A stretch of DNA of 10,155 nucleotides, taken from assembly GCA_003024985.2 (NCBI GenBank), contig PXIH01S0060315.1; one strand, 5' to 3'. Below are positions 6,565-10,155 of this stretch, piece by piece. The translations under genes were made by a program, and so were the position numbers. The DNA is from Euperipatoides rowelli (Eukaryota > Onychophora > Udeonychophora > Euonychophora > Peripatopsidae). The notes beneath the pieces were generated by a model. The model made no database searches, was not told the DNA's origin, and worked only from the letters and a program-made list of their open reading frames with translations. How positions within the stretch are numbered: position 1 is the first letter of the stretch; each line of letters starts with the position of its first letter.

Positions 6565-6698
6565 ATGGTTATATATCATTATTTTGTTGAATTCTTGTAT
6601 TTTAAAATAAAATTGAACAGAAATGCTGATTTTTTTTTTTTTTTAAATTAGTCTATTAGATTTAAATATTATTTAGTTGATTTTTTTTTTAACAATAA

Positions 6699-6792
6699 TG
6701 ATAATAAAGCTCATAAGATTCAATTTATTCAATAGCTATTTGTTATTAAAAATTATTTTTGTATAACTATGTTTTGTTTATATTTTGAATTA
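6699..6792 (+). repeat. Diverged direct repeat, copy B
   Basis: Partner of 6471-6564. Weaker similarity may continue beyond it (TTTTGTTGAA near 6583 and again near 6844). AT-rich composition inflates such matches, but the ordered GC-containing words CTCATAAG and GTATA support true duplication. Confidence 0.7.
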
Positions 6793-7109
6793 GCCTACAT
6801 TGTCTAATTTTTTTTCTTAAATATAAATGTTTTTATATTTTTGTTTTGTTGAAATTTTACATTCTATTAAATTCAAATTTTAATCTAAATTCTATTTATC
6901 ATAAAATGTTTATGTTGAATTTTAAAGTGGAAATCATAAATGGTCCAGGAATTACTGGAGTTATATTCTTTGCATTTTTTTTTACCTTAGCCAACAAATA
7001 AAAAAAAGTAAGATCTACTGTATATGCAGTGTCTTCATAAGGACATTTGACCTCTACCTAATTTAGCATAGCATAAACTTTATAGACTAATGAACATTAA
7101 TGTTTGCTC
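6793..7109. other. AT-rich stretch, no gene seen
   Basis: T-rich runs dominate to about 6985, followed by more balanced but unrecognised sequence. No frame, splice-site pair or RNA gene is supported. Confidence 0.5.
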
Positions 7110-7180
7110 ACCCAGGCATCTAATCAAAAATTGAACTTGTGTCTTGCTATTGGCATCTAGAGCTTTACAGCAATACCACA
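7110..7180 (-). repeat. Possible decayed tRNA-related (SINE) sequence
   Basis: On the minus strand, TATTGCTGTAAAGC (near 7176-7162) resembles a degraded A box and GTTCAATTTTTGAT (7136-7123) a degraded B box (consensus GGTTCRANNCC). Their spacing, about 27 bases from GTAAAGC to TTCAA, is that of a tRNA. The TTCAATT loop is flanked by ACAAG and TTTGA, which can pair at four of five positions as a T-arm. The region between has TGCCAA, like a GCC anticodon loop, but the anticodon stem no longer pairs. It is not a functional tRNA; a SINE relic or coincidence. Confidence 0.25.
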
Positions 7181-7185
7181 TTCAT

Positions 7186-9470
7186 TCATATCCTTTTAGT
7201 AGTTTGGGAAATCAGGATACAGATAGCTAAGCTAATCTGAATGATGGTTTCCTTTACTGTAGATTTCTAATTTTTTTATAATCAGCATAATTTTTCTCCT
7301 CTTGGTATACAGCTTAGCTTCTAGAATTTTTAGACTGCTTATTAATAATATTTAAATTGTTTTTAAACAATCCTCAAACTAGCAAAGTTATAATCTGTTG
7401 CAGAGAGATTAGAATATTTTAATTAAAGTTGGAGATTTTTAAATTTTTTGTCAACTTCGACTATATATTTAATATATAGAACACTGTTCCAATACTGAAT
7501 ATAAACTCTAGCACAAGTCAAAATATAATCTTTGCCAGAGTAACAAACAATATAACAAAACTAAGTGCATAATTGTAGAATAATTATAATGGTGTAAAGT
7601 TGTTTTACACTACTGCTTTTGTAATGAATTTCCACTTCTCATTATCTACAGGTTACTATATTCCCTTTCTCTAAATTATTAAACTAGATTTAGGCCTATG
7701 TTGTTCTCAAAAATTGATGTTTCTTTCAAACAGTCGAAAAATTCAAAATTGTGGAAGATTTTCACATTTCTTTGAGAGTTTATAAGTTGATACAAAATCT
7801 TTAACAAAAAAATATGATGAATTTTAAATTGGAATCTTTCCCAACCACTCGGAAGGCACAGTAAGTAGGATCAGTTCCTATACCATGTGAAAGATAAAAT
7901 CTAATATGAATTTCTTTTTGAATCACAAAAAATGAACCCTGTTATTACCTTTGTACTTACAATGAGACAAGAATTATTTACAGTAGTCTACACTCTGCAT
8001 ACAAACAATTTTTCGTTTTTTTTTTTTAAAAAAATTCTTAAAACATATTGTATTCTTGAGTATGCACATGAATAAACAATTTATTTTCAAATAAAACATA
8101 ACAGTGAAATAACTTTAGATAAGAATCTTAGAGCTTTGACAGAAGAAAAAAATCGATATTCTTGATTACAGTTTGTGAGGAAGATTAGTAACAAGTCAAA
8201 ATTATTTCTCAAATTACTTTTAAAAATTAGATAATCTAATGTACGTAAATTAAAAAAAAATTAGAAAAAATATAGAAACATCATTCTAAATCATTTAGAA
8301 GCATACCATTTCTTGAGATAAATCAAATACAAATAAAAACTAAAGCAGTATAATACAAATTCCTTTTGAAAAAAAACCCCATTAAATTCTTATGACATAT
8401 ACTATAAGATATGTAGACATAAATTTAACATTAGTACAATGTATTGTTATTTGTTAATTATTTTTGTATTTGTATCAAAAGTAATATCTAGCCATTTTTT
8501 TTTCAGTTAATTTACACTTAATAATATGCAAAAATGATTATAAAATGTATATGTCATGAACCTATTTAAAAAATGTGTTTTCCATTTTTAAAGGATGACA
8601 GGTCACACTATGAAATACCTATGAGTGTGTTAAAGAGAAATCTTCTATAATGAACTTAGAGCTAGTCTCCATTTATTATCTTTAAAACGAACTATTATCT
8701 TTTTTCGAATTTTATCTTCATTAAAATACTAAAAGCCAAGTCAAAATTTATATTTTGACTATTTTCATTCTTACTTTTTTTTTAATAAAATTAATGCAGC
8801 ATGTGTAGTACTGTTTAGAATTTTTTAATCTGGGATTCTGGGACTCAAATGTACAATGGTACGGTCATATTGTTAATTTTTAGTGCTGGTTAAAGTTATC
8901 AGTTACAAACTTACCATGTTTCAATTTTTTAGACTTTTTATTTTCTTTAAAACACTAAAACCAACAAGTCATTGTATTTTTTTTTCTTTATTAATACTGT
9001 CCTCGTTTTCATATCTGATGAATATAAAAATCTATCCATTTCTAAAACTTTCACAGTAATTTTGGATTACTTTGTCAATTAAATGTAATAAAACATAATA
9101 ATAACATTAATGGAGATGTTGCACTTTAATACGTGTTGAATTTGAAATTATTAAAAATAAGTATAGCTTCACATTTCTTTTTGGGTTATTTTTTTTTAAA
9201 AGATATTTATCATGTTATAAAAAGTAAAATTTGGATAGGCAATATTATTTACGTAAAATGTTTTTAAATGATTCAGTTTATGATCTAATAAAAGTACTCA
9301 GAATTTGTTTTTTAAAGTAATAATTTATAAATTTATATTCGTATATATAACTTACTGTATATATTTTTTTTAAAACTAAAAAATGGAAAAATAATTATAT
9401 TCCGTGTAGGTCTCCGTGTGCAAAGCCGGTTCCGAGTAATTGTCGATACTAAAAATATACCCAGATAAAT
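7186..9470. other. 2.3-kb AT-rich stretch without a recognisable gene
   Basis: Neither strand shows a frame, RNA gene or transposon terminus I can support. Small perfect inverted repeats occur at 7356-7371 (ATTGTTT / AAACAAT), 7461-7479 (CTATATATT / AATATATAG), 7592-7610 (GTGTAAA / TTTACAC) and 8739-8760 (AGTCAAAAT / ATTTTGACT). Isolated splice-donor-like GTAAGT words exist at 7861 on the plus strand and, on the minus strand, near 7961 and 8914, without convincing exons. It is consistent with a long intron. Confidence 0.5.
8739..8760. repeat. Perfect 9-bp hairpin
   Basis: AGTCAAAAT and ATTTTGACT are exact reverse complements around TTAT. It has no recognised role. Confidence 0.85.
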
Positions 9471-9472
9471 AC

Positions 9473-9877
9473 CTAGTAGGGGAGAGAGGGGCTAGTGTGG
9501 ACAACCCAGGTTTTATTTTGATGATCAATGTAAAAATTCTGAAAAAAATCACACACACTAGCAACACTGTTACCATCTCTCTTATTTATAGTTTGATATT
9601 CCTAGCTAATGTTGTTTTTCAGTTAGAAGCAAACATATGATTTGAGGCCCCAAAAGTAAATTTTCTAAAAAATTTATGTTCTGTCTATATTTGCTTTTTT
9701 ATACCTAATATTTTAAAAACTAATATTTTGTGTAAACTACAAATAATTTATTTTATCTATGAAAATGTGGCTTAATCTGAAATATATGTCTAAAAACATA
9801 TCCTGGGGTTAATGTGGACAGATCTAGATAGTGTGGACATGTCACATTAGCCTCATAGATTGCATTTTCTAGTAGGG
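9473..9877. mobile_element. Unit with repeated GTGGACA motifs, likely DNA-transposon remnant
   Basis: The left part has GGGGAGAGAGGGGC followed by AGTGTGGACA (9494-9503). The right part has AATGTGGACA (9811-9820), AGTGTGGACA (9830-9839) and, inverted, TGTCACATT (9840-9848). TGGGGTTAATGTGGACA at 9804-9820 and its imperfect reverse complement at 9840-9855 form a hairpin. The nine bases CTAGTAGGG occur at both 9473-9481 and 9869-9877, which could be a target duplication. The repeated subterminal motifs are typical of MITE-like elements; no matching long terminal inverted repeats or transposase frame are seen, so class and exact limits remain open. Confidence 0.4.
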
Positions 9878-10103
9878 TAAGCTGAATACAGTTTAAATGG
9901 AATTTATTTGACATATTTTATTATGGCGCAATGTTATTTTTGTTTTATTATTATTCCCTTCATATGTTTATTCATTTATTTAGTCTATTAGGCTGTTGAC
10001 TACCCTTCCAATAATAAATGGTGGGTATGATAGCATGTAGCCTATNGATNTGCAGAATATATTAAATTTTTGAGGAAAAGGGACAATAAATTCACTTTTT
10101 CAG
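9878..10103. other. AT-rich stretch ending in a splice-acceptor-like site
   Basis: It contains two ambiguous bases (10046, 10050). It ends in TTCACTTTTTCAG (10091-10103), a pyrimidine-rich tract and AG typical of a 3' splice site. Confidence 0.4.
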
Positions 10104-10155
10104 ATATGTATGATTTATCTGCTGTTGAGCAAAAAGATATCCTTGCCGTAAATAC
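10104..10155 (+). CDS. Possible internal exon, cut off by the window edge
   Basis: Directly after the acceptor-like TTCACTTTTTCAG, one frame stays open to the window end. After two bases completing a split codon it reads MYDLSAVEQKDILAVN, with the last two bases starting another codon. The other two frames contain stops. The peptide is charged and balanced and the base composition is higher in GC than the preceding DNA, both as expected for an exon. I do not recognise the protein. If real, the AT-rich DNA to its left is an intron of a plus-strand gene. Only about 50 bases are available, so an open frame by chance is quite possible. Confidence 0.4.

Noticed and set aside
7814-7866. ATGATG frame (MMNFKLESFPTTRKA) ending at a GTAAGT donor-like site
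   Set aside because: Only 15 codons, with no convincing acceptor upstream or promoter. Its phase does not join in frame with the candidate exon at 10104 (an immediate stop results).
8895-8925. Minus-strand donor-like ATG/GTAAGT
   Set aside because: The sequence before it on the minus strand has no open frame with an acceptor; a lone splice word is expected by chance.
9376-9576. 66-codon minus-strand frame
   Set aside because: Its start lies opposite the plus frame 9440-9640, it runs through the G-rich edge of the GTGGACA unit, and its translation shows no recognisable domain. AT-rich DNA of this length gives such frames by chance.
9440-9640. 66-codon plus-strand frame with a hydrophobic end
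   Set aside because: It overlaps the minus frame antisense, crosses the left limit of the transposon-like unit and has no family resemblance or splice support.
1-10155. CRISPR array, bacterial operon, rRNA or intact tRNA genes
   Set aside because: No regularly spaced repeats, ribosome-binding sites with genes, or conserved RNA sequences were found; the window is eukaryotic in character.

Overview
This is an AT-rich eukaryotic window, nuclear and intergenic or intronic in character. Long homopolymer A and T runs, short tandem repeats, several families of decayed transposable elements and the absence of any long open frame all argue against bacterial or organellar DNA. The LINE remnants, the short inverted-repeat elements and the recurring AGCCTA / TAGGCCTA words would suit an arthropod, perhaps a hemipteran insect, but no gene pins the species, so this is inference. 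Three single-base N calls (3978, 10046, 10050) show draft sequence.

Layout. From 1 to about 1030 I see only AT-rich sequence with a short (TA)8 tract and a T/A switch tract. From 1035 to 1889 lies a short non-autonomous DNA transposon (MITE-like) whose right inverted terminus has two left partners, one at 1035 and one at 1370; the inner element (1370-1882) has about 51-bp inverted termini between TA dinucleotides. At 2613-2816 is the 3' end of a LINE: the last residues of the reverse-transcriptase ORF, a 3' stem-loop and a GAATAA tandem tail. From about 3095 to 3830 there are two blocks of a degenerate hexamer repeat (RAGAYC), the second folded into a 90-bp near-perfect palindrome. A protein-like but interrupted frame follows (3814-4104). 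At 4505-5224 is a badly decayed APE-type LINE ORF: endonuclease C-terminus plus the linker towards the reverse transcriptase, with frameshifts, stops and no reverse-transcriptase domain.

The region 5362-5932 is the best candidate for non-repeat coding sequence, but both strands look plausible: a 92-codon frame on the plus strand, or two short exon-like frames plus a poly(A) signal on the minus strand. From 6077 to 7180 there is an (AC)9 tract beside a GC-richer patch, a diverged ~94-bp direct duplication and a possible tRNA-like SINE relic. From about 7190 to 9470 I see nothing but AT-rich sequence with small palindromes. At 9473-9877 is a unit with repeated GTGGACA motifs, resembling a DNA-transposon remnant. 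The window ends in what may be the start of a true plus-strand exon (10104 onward).

Overall the window reads as intron or intergenic DNA filled with dead mobile elements, with one possible exon at its right edge. I found no evidence of a multi-gene or novel enzymatic system. The most unusual structures are the hexamer-repeat palindrome and the three-ended MITE.
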